Shown here: piece after piece, positions 1 through 8,447 of the stretch | Position numbering within the stretch: position 1 is the stretch's first letter | Layout: the number at the start of each line of letters is the position of its first letter | Assembly: GCA_019638455.1 (NCBI GenBank) | Contig: JAHBTU010000002.1 | Coordinates: forward strand, 1,274,501-1,338,500 | Source of the DNA: Saprospiraceae bacterium | GTDB lineage: Bacteria; Bacteroidota; Bacteroidia; Chitinophagales; Saprospiraceae | DNA: 64,000 bases | Direction of reading: 5' to 3' | Program-made: the position numbers and the translations under genes | The notes under the pieces: generated by a model | What the model saw: only the letters and a program-made list of their open reading frames with translations | Database searches by the model: none | What the model was told of the DNA's origin: nothing

Positions 1-1
1 G

Positions 2-709
2 TACAGCACCGATGAGTTGTGGGAGCATCTGCGCAAGCTCGGCAATGAGCGCCACCAATTCCTCGTGGAGCAATTCAAGCCTGGCGATGTGTATCATGTG
101 GACGCGCTGAGCGAAGGGGGCAAAGTCATTTTTGCGCGTGTGTCGCAGTATTTGGCCACACCCTTCGAGGTGGCGCACGGTGGCGGCATATTCCGCAGCG
201 CCATCGTGCCCTTTGGGTCCGCCGACGAAAAAGCGCTTCAGAAGGCTACTTCCGAAGTGATGACGGCCTTTGGGATGCAGTACAGCGCGAGCCACACCGA
301 GTTCATCAAATGCCACGACGACGGGCAGTTTTACTTCCTCGAAACCTCCTCGCGGGTAGGCGGGGCGCACATCGCCGAGATGGTGGAATACTCTTCCAAT
401 GTGAATATGTGGCGCGAATGGGCCAAACTCGAAGTGGCTGTGGCAGGGGGCAAAAAGTACGAACTGCCCAAATTGAGGAAGGACTACACGGGCATCATCG
501 TGTCGCTCACGCGGCAGGAATGGCCCGACGACAGCCAATTCAACGACCCGGAAGTGGCGTGGCGCATGCGCGACATGGACCACCACATCGGCCTCATCGT
601 GCGGTCGCCCAAACACGAGCGCGTCATCGAACTGCTCGATGAATACGCTCAACGCATCAAACGGGATTACCACGCGAGCGCGCCAGCGCCTGACAAGCCG
701 ACAAGTTGA
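2..709 (+). CDS. ATP-grasp domain protein, C-terminal part (5' end outside window)
   Basis: The frame is open to the window edge, so only the last 235 residues are visible. The fragment carries the C-terminal half of an ATP-grasp fold: the strand pair around HVDALSEGGKV (about residues 32-42) and FLETSSRVGGAHI (about 112-124), where this superfamily places Mg-ATP ligands. ATP-grasp enzymes join a carboxylate to an amine, thiol or imino group through an acyl-phosphate. The architecture resembles the carbamoyl-phosphate-synthase-like/BL00235 group rather than PurK or PurD, but the fragment does not identify the substrate. A GGCTTGCCCGGCC-type repeat follows the stop directly. Confidence 0.75.
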   Translation, partial: YSTDELWEHLRKLGNERHQFLVEQFKPGDVYHVDALSEGGKVIFARVSQYLATPFEVAHGGGIFRSAIVPFGSADEKALQKATSEVMTAFGMQYSASHTEFIKCHDDGQFYFLETSSRVGGAHIAEMVEYSSNVNMWREWAKLEVAVAGGKKYELPKLRKDYTGIIVSLTRQEWPDDSQFNDPEVAWRMRDMDHHIGLIVRSPKHERVIELLDEYAQRIKRDYHASAPAPDKPTS

Positions 710-713
710 AGGG

Positions 714-757
714 GAGTCGAAGGGCTTGCCCGGCCAAGCGAAGTGGCCAGGCAGGCC
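714..757. repeat. GGCTTGCCCGGCC hairpin repeat, imperfect copy
   Basis: An imperfect inverted repeat built on GGCTTGCCCGGCC and GGCCAGGCAGGCC lies between the convergent ATP-grasp and membrane-protein genes. Related sequence occurs near 7670, 8391-8435 and 46510-46556. It could act as a bidirectional terminator, but no strong T run follows on either strand. Confidence 0.5.
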
Positions 758-759
758 TT

Positions 760-1422
760 TCAACTCGCAAACCCCGCCAAAAACACTGCCACTATGCCCG
801 CAGCATAGCCTCTGTACAAATCAGCAGGGGTGTGTGCCCCCAATGCGAGACGGGCCATGCCGACCCATCCGGCCAGCACCACCAAGAGGGCTATCACCGC
901 GTTGAGGCTCAGCTGGAGAGTGCCACTGCCGAGCGATAGGCTGACAAAAGCAGCTCCCCAAGCCTTGTTGGTTAGCAGCATCATGGCGACCAAGCCGCCC
1001 ATGCCGACCGCGTGTGCGCTGATTTTCGTGAAAATATTGATGAAAAAAGCGAGGAAAAGCCCAATGGTGGCTCCCAACACGAAGGCATTGAACAACGGAG
1101 GCGCTTGGTCGGCTGACGAGAGGTTTTTGTAGAGCCACAAATAGAACACGCTGGAGAGGATGTAAGGCCCGGTGCGCTCCATCTTGTCGCGCATCTGAAA
1201 ACTCTTGACAAAACCAAGCGGCTTCATCAGCGCCACGCCGAACGCTGGCAGCAAAAAACTGGTGCTGAACACCGAAAGAAACAAAATGACGGCTCGTTTG
1301 TCGCTCAGGCTGCGGACGCTGAAAGCGTAAGGATTGATGAGGATGAGCAGCAACAGGGCGTAGGTCAGCACCAGCAGTGGGTGAAAGAGCACCGAGAGCG
1401 CATGGGCAAGGGTTTTGTTCAT
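760..1422 (-). CDS. PAP2-like integral membrane protein
   Basis: A 220-residue, strongly hydrophobic protein with about six predicted membrane segments. The C-terminal stretch ARLALGAHTPADLYRGYAAG resembles the SR-x-x-x-G-x-H-x-x-x-D-x-x-x-G motif of PAP2 (phosphatidic acid phosphatase type 2) enzymes, but the upstream K-x6-R-P and PSGH motifs are not obvious, so catalytic activity is doubtful. Its start overlaps the smpB stop as ATGA, so the two are very probably one transcript with coupled translation. The role is unknown; a membrane lipid or undecaprenyl-phosphate link is only suggested by the motif. Confidence 0.7.
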   Translation of the reverse strand: MNKTLAHALSVLFHPLLVLTYALLLLILINPYAFSVRSLSDKRAVILFLSVFSTSFLLPAFGVALMKPLGFVKSFQMRDKMERTGPYILSSVFYLWLYKNLSSADQAPPLFNAFVLGATIGLFLAFFINIFTKISAHAVGMGGLVAMMLLTNKAWGAAFVSLSLGSGTLQLSLNAVIALLVVLAGWVGMARLALGAHTPADLYRGYAAGIVAVFLAGFAS

Positions 1423-1895
1423 CGCACTTTGTAGGCTTTGTTGATGCGGTCGAGATGGCGTTTGTCTTCGCGTTCCTTGATGGTCTCGCGCTTATCGAAT
1501 GATTTTTTGCCACGCGCCAGCGCAATGGTCACTTTGGCAAAACCTCGGTCATTGATGAAAATCTTGTAGGGAATGATGGTGGAGCCTTTTTCCTTCACCC
1601 CTCGTTCGAGCTTGCGCAGCTCGGGCCGACGGAGCAAAAGTTTTCGATTGCGGCGCGGGAGGTGGTTGCTATCAGTGCCGTACTCATATTCGGCGATGTA
1701 GAGATTGCGCACCCACAGTTCTCCATTGTCAAACACGCAGTAGGCATCCGTCAGGTTGGCGTTGCCATTTCGGATGCTTTTTATCTCCGACCCGGTCAGC
1801 GCAATGCCCGCATCGTACTGCTGCACGAAGTAGTACTCGAACGCGGCCTTGCGGTTCGTGATTTCGACTTTTTGTTTTATTTTCTCTTTTGCCAT
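1419..1895 (-). CDS. smpB: SsrA-binding protein SmpB
   Basis: A 158-residue protein matching SmpB over its whole length. SmpB binds tmRNA and delivers it to stalled ribosomes for trans-translation. Visible family features are NRKAAFEYYF near the N-terminus, GSEIKSIRNGNANL (about 36-49), the tmRNA-binding beta barrel, HLPRRNRKLLL, and a basic C-terminal tail (KSFDKRETIKEREDKRHLDR) that occupies the mRNA channel. I chose the ATG giving MAKEKIKQ; the six residues upstream of it look non-native. It is the first gene of a pair with the PAP2-like membrane protein. Confidence 0.95.
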   Translation of the reverse strand: MAKEKIKQKVEITNRKAAFEYYFVQQYDAGIALTGSEIKSIRNGNANLTDAYCVFDNGELWVRNLYIAEYEYGTDSNHLPRRNRKLLLRRPELRKLERGVKEKGSTIIPYKIFINDRGFAKVTIALARGKKSFDKRETIKEREDKRHLDRINKAYKVR

Positions 1896-2187
1896 GGTTG
1901 AAAAAGCCGCCAAAGGTACAGCAGTATCGCGCTTTTTTCACCGTTCTGTTTTTGGGAGGAGGACGAGCGTTTCCCTCGACTTGCTCGTCCAGTCCGCGAC
2001 CGCATAGTTTTATCACTCTAAAATACCACAAGATGAAAACTTAACGTGGCGGTGTCGGCGCAAAACCCTAACTTGCAATAGATTTTTGTTTGCCCTTGTT
2101 GACGTCCCGCCAACAAGAATCGGTGGAATGAGGGGACGAGAGAAACCGCTCACTCCGCCGTTGCTGTTGGCGGGACACCAACAGCGG
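1896..2187. other. Gene-free stretch with two inverted repeats
   Basis: No convincing gene lies here. It holds a GGACGAGC/GCTCGTCC inverted repeat (about 1959-1990) that could form a hairpin upstream of smpB, and a 12-bp inverted repeat, GTCCCGCCAACA at 2104-2115 with its complement at 2165-2176. Composition turns GC-rich toward the orphan sorting-domain remnant that follows. Confidence 0.4.
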
Positions 2188-2286
2188 CAGCAGGAGGTGT
2201 GGTTGTCGGGCTGGCCGGCGGGGGCCTACATCGCGCGGGCGGAGTCGGCGGGGGGCGTGGCGGCGCGGGTGTTTGTGAAGGAGTGA
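2188..2286 (+). pseudogene. Orphan remnant of a type IX secretion C-terminal sorting domain
   Basis: The last about 32 codons before the TGA read like the end of a type IX sorting domain: a WLSGWPAGAYIARAE core followed by RVFVKE, matching the L-x-x-G-x-Y-x-x-x-x and terminal KV-x-K pattern of such domains. No secreted protein precedes it, since the frame upstream lacks recognisable sequence. The most economical reading is the surviving tail of a deleted cargo gene. High local GC and shortness make chance similarity possible. Confidence 0.4.
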
Positions 2287-2298
2287 GGCTCCCCCCCC

Positions 2299-2976
2299 TC
2301 ACAACGCCCCCCTCAACGTCGCCACATATTTTTCCACAAATTCCGCTACCCGTTTTCGTCGGTATTGCATCACCCAGCGCGGGTGAGGAAGCGGCACGAT
2401 TTCCTTGAAAAAGCCATGCGCGGTGTTCAATTTTTGAAAATAAGAGAAATTCTGCCCCTCGCCAAGGCAAATCGCCGCCTCACGCCGAGCGCCAAAATCC
2501 AGTTGGGTGCGGATGTTCCAAACGATGAACGCCTCAGCGGTTTTTTGAAGAAAGCGGTCGTCGTAGTAGTTGATGTTTTTGCCGTCTTTCACAAAACCCA
2601 GCGGCGAGAGGGAGGTGATGTAAAAATCGCGGCAAAAAGCCGACGCGCCACCATAAGCATGGATAAATTGCCAGACGAACGTGGCTGACAACTCCGGCTT
2701 TTTGGGAAAACTGGTAGCGATGCCGCACTCCGTCTCAAGCCGCAGCGGGTCGGTGAACGGCACCCCTGTCAGCCCTGCCCCAAAACGCCCCGGATTGATG
2801 CCAAAAATAAAGGCGCGGGTTTGGTGGTCGTCGTAAAAACGCTGGTAAAAAGCTGTTAGCGCCCGCATCGTCTCGGCATTGTTGTAGGGGAAAAGCCATT
2901 CAAAACCCGGTGGCAACGCGATGTCCGGCGGGCGCAGCGCCTGCGTGAAAGCGATAACCTGTGCTGCAAAAGTCAT
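2299..2976 (-). CDS. SMUG2-like uracil-DNA glycosylase family protein
   Basis: A 225-residue protein with the uracil-DNA glycosylase superfamily motif FGINPGRFGAGLTGVPFTDP (about 76-95). Its GINPG-x-x-GAGLTGVPFTDP form matches the SMUG2/DUF4918 branch. A second motif PLPHPRWVMQYRR near the C-terminus contains the conserved His of motif 2. These enzymes remove uracil or oxidised pyrimidines from DNA during base excision repair. I chose the ATG giving MTFAAQVIAF; 18 extra residues are possible from an upstream ATG. It is divergent from aroA, with about 80 bases between the starts. Confidence 0.8.
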   Translation of the reverse strand: MTFAAQVIAFTQALRPPDIALPPGFEWLFPYNNAETMRALTAFYQRFYDDHQTRAFIFGINPGRFGAGLTGVPFTDPLRLETECGIATSFPKKPELSATFVWQFIHAYGGASAFCRDFYITSLSPLGFVKDGKNINYYDDRFLQKTAEAFIVWNIRTQLDFGARREAAICLGEGQNFSYFQKLNTAHGFFKEIVPLPHPRWVMQYRRKRVAEFVEKYVATLRGAL

Positions 2977-3057
2977 GGCGCGAAGATGCTGCAATTTCGG
3001 GGCATGGACGCGGCAATATCTCATTCTCAATCATTCGAATGATGCGACCTTTGCCCC

Positions 3058-4296
3058 ATGTTGCGACTATCCAAACCCAATCGCTCACTATTGGGCGACA
3101 TCGCCCTCGACGGCTCCAAGAGCATCAGCAACCGGGCGCTCGTCGCGCTGGCACTGGCGGGCACCGTGCCAACGGATTGGCTCACCAACCTCTCCACCTC
3201 CAAGGACACACTCACGCTCTTGCGCCTGCTATCGCAGCCCGGCGACACTTTCGACGCGGGCGACGCAGGCACTACGTTCCGATTCCTCACCGCATATTTA
3301 GCCTTGCAGCCCGGTACGCAAGTGCTCACCGGTTCTGCCCGAATGCGCGAACGTCCCGTCGGCGGCCTCGTGGCGGCGCTCCGCGACTTGGGTGCCGATA
3401 TCGAGTATTTGGAAAAAGAAGGATACCCGCCGCTCCGCATCGGCACGATGAGCTTGGCCAAGCACACATCGCGGCCTTTTGTGCGCATTCACGCAGGCAC
3501 GAGCAGCCAATTCCTGTCCGCGCTCTTGTTGATAGGCCCTTATTTGCCATACGGGTTGCAATTGGCGCCGGAAGGCAGCTTGGTCTCGCGGCCCTATCTC
3601 GAAATGACCATGCGGCTCATGCGGCATTTCGGAGCGAGGGTGAGTGAGCAAGGCGAGTCCATCACCGTGGAGCCGGGCGCTTACCAGCCGCGTCCGCTCA
3701 CCGTGGAGGCCGACTGGTCGGCAGCTTCGTATTGGTACGAAATGGCGGCATTTGCCGACGAGGTGGATTTGCGGCTGAAAGGGCTATTTGCCGAAAGCTG
3801 GCAAGGCGATTCGGTATTGGTGCAAATGATGCCCTCATTCGGCGTGCAGACCGTTTTTGAAGCGGAAGGCATTGTGTTGAAAAAGAGCGGGGTGCCGCCT
3901 GCGCCCTCGTTTGAGTGGAACTTTGTGGAATGCCCGGACATCGCGCAGACACTGGCGGTCACTTGCGCGGGGTTAGGTGTGCAAGGGATTTTTTCAGGTT
4001 TGGAAACACTGTTTATCAAGGAAACCGACCGGGTGGCGGCGTTGCGGGGTGAGTTGGCCAAAGTCGGCGTGTCGTTTGAGCCACTGACCGATGGGAAGCG
4101 TTTTTCCCTAAAAGGCAAAGCGACGTGGGCGACGGTGCCGTGTTTTGCCACTTACCACGACCACCGCATGGCCATGTCGTTCGCGCCGCTGGCTTTTTGG
4201 GGCGCTGTCGAAATCGAAAACCCGTCGGTGGTGAATAAGTCCTACCCAGATTTTTGGGAGCATTTGGCGGCAGTGGGTTTTCGCCTGCTGATGTAA
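3058..4296 (+). CDS. aroA: 3-phosphoshikimate 1-carboxyvinyltransferase (EPSP synthase)
   Basis: A 412-residue EPSP synthase, which transfers enolpyruvyl from PEP to shikimate-3-phosphate in the chorismate pathway. Key motifs are DGSKSISNRALV (about 18-29, shikimate-3-phosphate binding), GDAGTTFRFLTAY (about 68-80, PEP-loop region), RMRERPVGGLVAALRDLGA, and YHDHRMAMSFAPLA (about 366-379). It is slightly shorter than the E. coli enzyme, as usual in Bacteroidota. The GDAGTT loop has Asp-Ala where class I enzymes have GNAGTAMRP, so it looks unlike the classical class I sequence. A PfkB-type kinase gene follows after 25 bases on the same strand. Confidence 0.93.
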   Translation: MLRLSKPNRSLLGDIALDGSKSISNRALVALALAGTVPTDWLTNLSTSKDTLTLLRLLSQPGDTFDAGDAGTTFRFLTAYLALQPGTQVLTGSARMRERPVGGLVAALRDLGADIEYLEKEGYPPLRIGTMSLAKHTSRPFVRIHAGTSSQFLSALLLIGPYLPYGLQLAPEGSLVSRPYLEMTMRLMRHFGARVSEQGESITVEPGAYQPRPLTVEADWSAASYWYEMAAFADEVDLRLKGLFAESWQGDSVLVQMMPSFGVQTVFEAEGIVLKKSGVPPAPSFEWNFVECPDIAQTLAVTCAGLGVQGIFSGLETLFIKETDRVAALRGELAKVGVSFEPLTDGKRFSLKGKATWATVPCFATYHDHRMAMSFAPLAFWGAVEIENPSVVNKSYPDFWEHLAAVGFRLLM

Positions 4297-4321
4297 AGCC
4301 AATGTAACTTTGGCCGGAAAA

Positions 4322-5170
4322 ATGACACCCGTCTCCGTCCAGTATCTCTGCATCGGCCATTGTTGTCACGACCGATTAGGCACCCAAAACATCCTCGGCG
4401 GCACGGCCTCCTATTCCGCTTTGGTTGCCTGTCGCTTGGGGTTTCGGGCAGGCGTTTTCACCAGCGTGGGCGACGACTTCGGGTTCTTCGATGTTTTTGA
4501 AAAAAATGCCGTGCGATGGTGGAACAAGCCCGCGCCTCAAACAACGGTCTTTGAGAACATCTACCAACAAGGCCACCGCACCCAATATCTCCACCAAAGG
4601 GCGCTCGACCTCTTCGCCGACGATGTGCCTCCCGAATGTTTGGCGGCTCCCGTCGTGCTGTTTTGCCCCATAGCCGGGGAGGTGGATTTTTCTGTTTTGC
4701 AGGCTTTCCCCGCCGCGCTCAAAGGCGCCACCATTCAGGGCTGGCTGCGGCAGTGGGATGCGCGAGGCAAAGTCAGCCCCAAGGCGATGGATTGGTCGCC
4801 GCTCGCCGCCGCCGACGTGGTCATCATGAGCGATGCCGACATTCAGGGTTTTGAATCGGCCATTCCGGTCATTGCAGCGGCGGTGGAAGTGTTGGTGATG
4901 ACCCAGGGAGCCAATGGGGCGCAAGTTTTTTTCAACCAACAAATCCTGCATTTCCCAGCCTATCCGGTGATTGAGGTGGATGCTACGGGGGCGGGCGATG
5001 TGTTTGCCACCGCATTTTTGCTAAAATACGCGGCAACGCGGGATGTTGCGTTGGCCGCAGGGTTTGCGCATTGCGCCGCATCGTTTGTGGTGGAAGGCTT
5101 GGGTGTCGAAAATATGGCTTCTGTGGAACAGATAGAGAAGCGGTGGTCGGATTACCAGAACACGGTGTAG
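4322..5170 (+). CDS. PfkB-family carbohydrate/nucleoside kinase
   Basis: A 282-residue ribokinase-fold protein. The C-terminal PfkB signature DATGAGDVFATAFLL (from about 220) carries the anion-hole GAGD with the catalytic Asp (about 226). The N-terminal GGTASYSALVACRLG is the substrate-binding glycine motif, although the sugar-pocket residues differ from ribokinase and fructokinase, so the substrate is unknown. I chose the ATG giving MTPVSVQYL rather than a TTG four codons upstream. It probably shares a transcript with aroA. Its last 19 bases overlap the 3' end of the convergent SSS symporter gene. Confidence 0.82.
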   Translation: MTPVSVQYLCIGHCCHDRLGTQNILGGTASYSALVACRLGFRAGVFTSVGDDFGFFDVFEKNAVRWWNKPAPQTTVFENIYQQGHRTQYLHQRALDLFADDVPPECLAAPVVLFCPIAGEVDFSVLQAFPAALKGATIQGWLRQWDARGKVSPKAMDWSPLAAADVVIMSDADIQGFESAIPVIAAAVEVLVMTQGANGAQVFFNQQILHFPAYPVIEVDATGAGDVFATAFLLKYAATRDVALAAGFAHCAASFVVEGLGVENMASVEQIEKRWSDYQNTV

Positions 5171-6756
5171 AGCGCCGTCAGTATCCCGCAAATAATCACC
5201 CCGCCCACCACGAACGCAGGCTCTACGCGAAACAACTTTGGGTCAATCTCCACCATGCGGCTCTCCTTTTTCTCCAGCAGCGAAATGCCTACCATGAACG
5301 CCACAATGATGACGAACACCCAGCCCAAGCGGTCGAGAAAGGGGATTTCGGGGGCGAGGAATTTAAAAGCCGTCGAAAGCGGTATGGTCAGCAAAGCCGC
5401 CGCCAGCGCCGCCGCCGAGGTGGTGCGCCGCCAAAACATTCCCAGCAAAAAAATAGCGAAAGCGCCTGGCGTGATGAAACTCATGTATTCTTGAATGAAC
5501 TGGTAGGTTTGTTCCAACGAGCGCAGCTGGGGCGCGACGGCAATCGCCAACAGCATAGAGCCGACCACCGCGATTTTCCCCACTCGCACCAGTTTTGCCT
5601 CCGAAGCCGTTCGGTCAAAATACCGCTTGTAGATGTCGAGGCTGAAAATGGTCGCCACGCTGTTGGCCTTTCCTGCCAACGACGCGACTATGGCGGCAAT
5701 CAGCGCCGCGAACGCCAGCCCTTTCATGCCCATAGGCAACAAATTGAGCAAGGTAGGGTAAGCGAAGTCGGGCTTCACCGTGCCAGTGGCATCCACCATT
5801 TCTGTTTGGAACATCCCCTCCGAATAGAGCACGAAGGCCGCAATGCCGGGCAACACCACGATGACCGGTATCAACAGTTTCAAAAAAGCGGCGAATAGAA
5901 TTCCTTTTCTCGCCGTGCTCAAATCCGCGCCGAGCGCCCTTTGAATGATGTACTGATTGCAGCCCCAGTAGTTGAGATTGTTTATCCACATGGCCCCGAT
6001 GAGCACGGTCAGCCCCGGCAAGTCTTTGTAGTAGGGGTGTCCTTTGGGTAAAATCATGTGAAAATGGGAAGGCGCTTTTTCGCGCAGCAAGGCCAAGCCA
6101 GAAAACACGCCGTCACCGCCAAAATGGTCGGCCACCATGTTCAGAGCAAGCCAAACGGTGGCCAATCCGCCCAATATCAGCACCGCTACCTGCACCACGT
6201 CCGTGTATCCGATGACCCGCATCCCGCCGAGCGTGATAATTATGGCAAAAACAGCAAGCCCAAAAATGGCGGTGTGGAAATCAAGCCCCGTCGTCAGTTC
6301 GAGCGCCAGCGCACCGAGATACAGTATAGAAGTCAGGTTCACAAATATGTACGCCATCAGCCAAAATACCGCCATCAGCGTGGCCACGAGCGGGCTGTAT
6401 CGCTCGCGCAAAAACTGAGGCATGGTGTGAATGTGGTTTTTCAAATAGATGGGCACGAAAAACACGGCTACCACCAACAAGGTGGCTGCCGACATCCATT
6501 CATAAGTGGAAATGGCCAGCCCAATAGCGAAGCCCGACCCCGACATCCCGATAAAATGCTCGGCAGAAATGTTCGACGCGATAAGCGAAGCCCCAATGGC
6601 CCAATAAGTCAAGGTTCCTTCTGCCAGAAAATATCCGGCTGTCGTATTATTGCCCGCGTTTTTGCGCCGCCAAATCCAGTAGCCGTAAGCAGCAACGACG
6701 ATGAAGTAAAGCGCAAATACGACAAAATCAAGCGGGTGCAGGCGCGTGGGATACAT
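5152..6756 (-). CDS. Sodium:solute symporter (SSS/SGLT family)
   Basis: A 534-residue membrane protein with about 13-14 hydrophobic segments. The SSS signature region is clear: FLAEGTLTYWAIGASLIASNISAEHFIGMSG in the first helices (Na+ site region), then GLAISTYEWMSAATLLVVAVFFVPIYL. The GGMRVIGYTDVVQ and WGCNQYIIQRALGA segments match SGLT-type sugar transporters such as Vibrio vSGLT. It most likely imports a sugar or related polyol with Na+; the exact substrate is inference. It stands alone, convergent with the PfkB kinase, whose possible sugar substrate makes a functional link attractive but unproven. Confidence 0.88.
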   Translation of the reverse strand: MYPTRLHPLDFVVFALYFIVVAAYGYWIWRRKNAGNNTTAGYFLAEGTLTYWAIGASLIASNISAEHFIGMSGSGFAIGLAISTYEWMSAATLLVVAVFFVPIYLKNHIHTMPQFLRERYSPLVATLMAVFWLMAYIFVNLTSILYLGALALELTTGLDFHTAIFGLAVFAIIITLGGMRVIGYTDVVQVAVLILGGLATVWLALNMVADHFGGDGVFSGLALLREKAPSHFHMILPKGHPYYKDLPGLTVLIGAMWINNLNYWGCNQYIIQRALGADLSTARKGILFAAFLKLLIPVIVVLPGIAAFVLYSEGMFQTEMVDATGTVKPDFAYPTLLNLLPMGMKGLAFAALIAAIVASLAGKANSVATIFSLDIYKRYFDRTASEAKLVRVGKIAVVGSMLLAIAVAPQLRSLEQTYQFIQEYMSFITPGAFAIFLLGMFWRRTTSAAALAAALLTIPLSTAFKFLAPEIPFLDRLGWVFVIIVAFMVGISLLEKKESRMVEIDPKLFRVEPAFVVGGVIICGILTALYTVFW

Positions 6757-6853
6757 AGCGGCGCTCAGAGATAAAGGTTAGAAAAAAGGCGAGCAATAAT
6801 AGAGACACTTGGCGACCTTCGCACCTAAATTATTTTTTTGGCAATTTACCACC

Positions 6854-7654
6854 ATGCTCAAAATCAACGACACACCACACGCCAACATCATTGAGCTGAA
6901 GCAAGTCACCCAGGTCTATGGCAGCTCCGCACCCATCTTGAAAGATGTGAATTTTCTCGTGGAAGACAAGCCGGGTCAGGGACAATTTGTCATCATCCTC
7001 GGCGCTTCGGGTTGCGGCAAGAGCACCCTGCTCCGCTACATAGCGGGGCTACAACAACCCACGAGCGGCCAAGTGCTGCTGCGCGACAAGCCCGTCGCAC
7101 AGTCGGGCATCCGCGCTGGCATGGTGTTCCAACAATACTCCTCGCTGCCGTGGCTCACGGTGCTGGAGAATGTGCAGTTGGGGCTTGATTTTCAGCATGT
7201 GGAAGCAAAAGAGCGCCGCCGCCGTGCTCAGGAGATGCTCGAGTTGGTCGGGCTTGCCGGCCATGAAAACAAGTACGCGGCCTATCCGACGCTTTCGGGC
7301 GGTCAGCTGCAGCGGGTGGCCATCGCTCGCAGCCTGATTGCAAATCCCGAAATCTTGCTCATGGACGAGCCTTTCGGCGCACTCGACATCAATACCCGCC
7401 TTCAAATGCAGGATATGCTCGAAGATGTGTGGCTCAAATTTCAGCCCACCATCGTCTTCGTCACGCATGATATTCAGGAAGCGGTCTATTTGGGCGACGA
7501 CATCTACATCATGGCTGCCAACCCGGGGCGGTTCGTGCATCATGTCACGGTGGATTTGCCGTTCAACCGCAACCTGGAGGTAAAACACAGCGCCCATTTC
7601 AACGAACTGGTGCGAGCCGTCGAAGATAAGATGATAGAAGTAGCTGCGATGTAA
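6854..7654 (+). CDS. NitT/TauT-type ABC transporter ATP-binding protein
   Basis: A 266-residue ABC ATPase. Walker A is GASGCGKST (50-58), the signature is LSGGQ (147-151), Walker B with the catalytic Glu is ILLMDEPFGALD (about 167-178), and the switch His lies in VFVTHDIQEAVYL. The pattern DEPFGALD followed by HDIQEAVYL and an LPFNR-type tail fits the nitrate/sulfonate/taurine importer family. No permease or substrate-binding protein lies next to it: an SSS gene is upstream and ompH genes follow. It must work with partners elsewhere or be a decayed locus. The start giving MLKINDTPH was preferred over an alternative 15 codons upstream. Confidence 0.88.
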   Translation: MLKINDTPHANIIELKQVTQVYGSSAPILKDVNFLVEDKPGQGQFVIILGASGCGKSTLLRYIAGLQQPTSGQVLLRDKPVAQSGIRAGMVFQQYSSLPWLTVLENVQLGLDFQHVEAKERRRRAQEMLELVGLAGHENKYAAYPTLSGGQLQRVAIARSLIANPEILLMDEPFGALDINTRLQMQDMLEDVWLKFQPTIVFVTHDIQEAVYLGDDIYIMAANPGRFVHHVTVDLPFNRNLEVKHSAHFNELVRAVEDKMIEVAAM

Positions 7655-7661
7655 ATAGGTT

Positions 7662-7709
7662 GGAATGGCTTGCCCGGCCAATCGAAGCGGACGAACAAGC
7701 CATTCAACC
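7662..7709. repeat. GGCTTGCCCGGCC-family hairpin, diverged copy
   Basis: GGAATGGCTTG and CAAGCCATTC form the arms, with CCCGGCCAATCGAAGC between them. It follows the ABC ATPase stop and resembles the perfect hairpin at 8391-8435. It may serve as a terminator for the ATPase gene. Confidence 0.5.
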
Positions 7710-7714
7710 CATGC

Positions 7715-7818
7715 TACTGGACATTTTTATTTCACACAACGCCACGACGACACAACGAATTGACCCTGCCGGCTTTGCACTTCACATCGTTGTGGCGTTG
7801 TGTGAAAAATGTCCAGTA
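7715..7818. mobile_element. MITE-like palindromic element with TACTGGACAT ends, copy 1
   Basis: The element begins TACTGGACATT and ends AATGTCCAGTA. Inner arms TTTCACACAACGCCACGACGA and TCGTTGTGGCGTTGTGTGAAA also pair, so nearly the whole 104 bp can fold. A 9-bp direct repeat, CATTCAACC, flanks it at 7701-7709 and 7824-7832, as expected of a target-site duplication. The same terminal sequence occurs at 43680-43792 with a different direct repeat. It has no coding capacity. Confidence 0.7.
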
Positions 7819-7832
7819 GTACGCATTCAACC

Positions 7833-8342
7833 TCACTTAATCCCCAGCTTGGTTTTCACCAAATTGATGACATTGAGCGACTCGTCGGCGTAAATCACCA
7901 CATCGGTGCTGGAGTCGAACACCAGCGCAAAACCATTTTCGGCGGCTACGTCCGACATGGCCTTGTTCACCTTGTCGAGCAAAGGCTTGTAGAGCTCCTC
8001 GCGTTTTTGAGCGAGTTTTTGATACACTTCTTCCTCGTATTTGGTGATGCTTTCGCGCTCTTGCTCCAATTTGGCGTATTGCGCATCAAAATCCTTTGGA
8101 GAGATGGTGCCTTGCGATTTTTTGCGCTCCAATTCGGCAGCGGCATCTTGGAAGGCTTTTACCCGCTCCTGCCCCCGTTTGGTCAGTTGCGTTTGAAATG
8201 CCTGCAAGTCGCTGTCGGCAGCCTTTACTTCCGGCAGTTGCAAAAGCAGTTCGGCGGAATTGCAGTGTCCGAATTTCTGAGAAGAAACCTCGGTCGCAAA
8301 AACGAGCGCCAGACCGAGCGTGAGCGTGAGCAATTTATTCAT
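7833..8342 (-). CDS. OmpH/Skp-family periplasmic chaperone
   Basis: A 169-residue protein with a signal peptide (MNKLLTLTLGLALVFATEVSSQ) and a long charged coiled-coil region (about 45-115), the tentacle architecture of Skp/OmpH. The C-terminal segment GFALVFDSSTDVVIYADESLNVINLV matches the core beta-strand region of the family. Skp-like chaperones hold unfolded outer-membrane proteins in the periplasm. It lies directly downstream of a second ompH gene, so the pair is probably co-transcribed, although a strong hairpin separates them. Confidence 0.88.
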   Translation of the reverse strand: MNKLLTLTLGLALVFATEVSSQKFGHCNSAELLLQLPEVKAADSDLQAFQTQLTKRGQERVKAFQDAAAELERKKSQGTISPKDFDAQYAKLEQERESITKYEEEVYQKLAQKREELYKPLLDKVNKAMSDVAAENGFALVFDSSTDVVIYADESLNVINLVKTKLGIK

Positions 8343-8390
8343 CTTGAATGAGTTGTGTGGTAAAGTGAGTTGAATGGGTTAAATGGGTTT

Positions 8391-8435
8391 TTAATGGCTT
8401 GCCCGGCCGCTTCGCTTGGCCGGGCAAGCCATTAA
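8391..8435. repeat. Perfect 18-bp hairpin between the two ompH genes (GGCTTGCCCGGCC family)
   Basis: Arms at 8391-8408 and 8418-8435 are perfectly complementary (TTAATGGCTTGCCCGGCC and its complement), with a 9-nt loop GCTTCGCTT. It lies between the two ompH genes and could act as a partial terminator or as a 3' mRNA-stabilising structure. Related sequences occur near 720, 7670 and 46530. Confidence 0.7.
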
Positions 8436-8447
8436 ACCTGCAAAAAC

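Noticed and set aside
5071..6774. Long plus-strand frames across the SSS symporter
   Set aside because: They lie opposite an unambiguous transporter gene, show Arg/Gln/His-rich composition and no recognisable motif.
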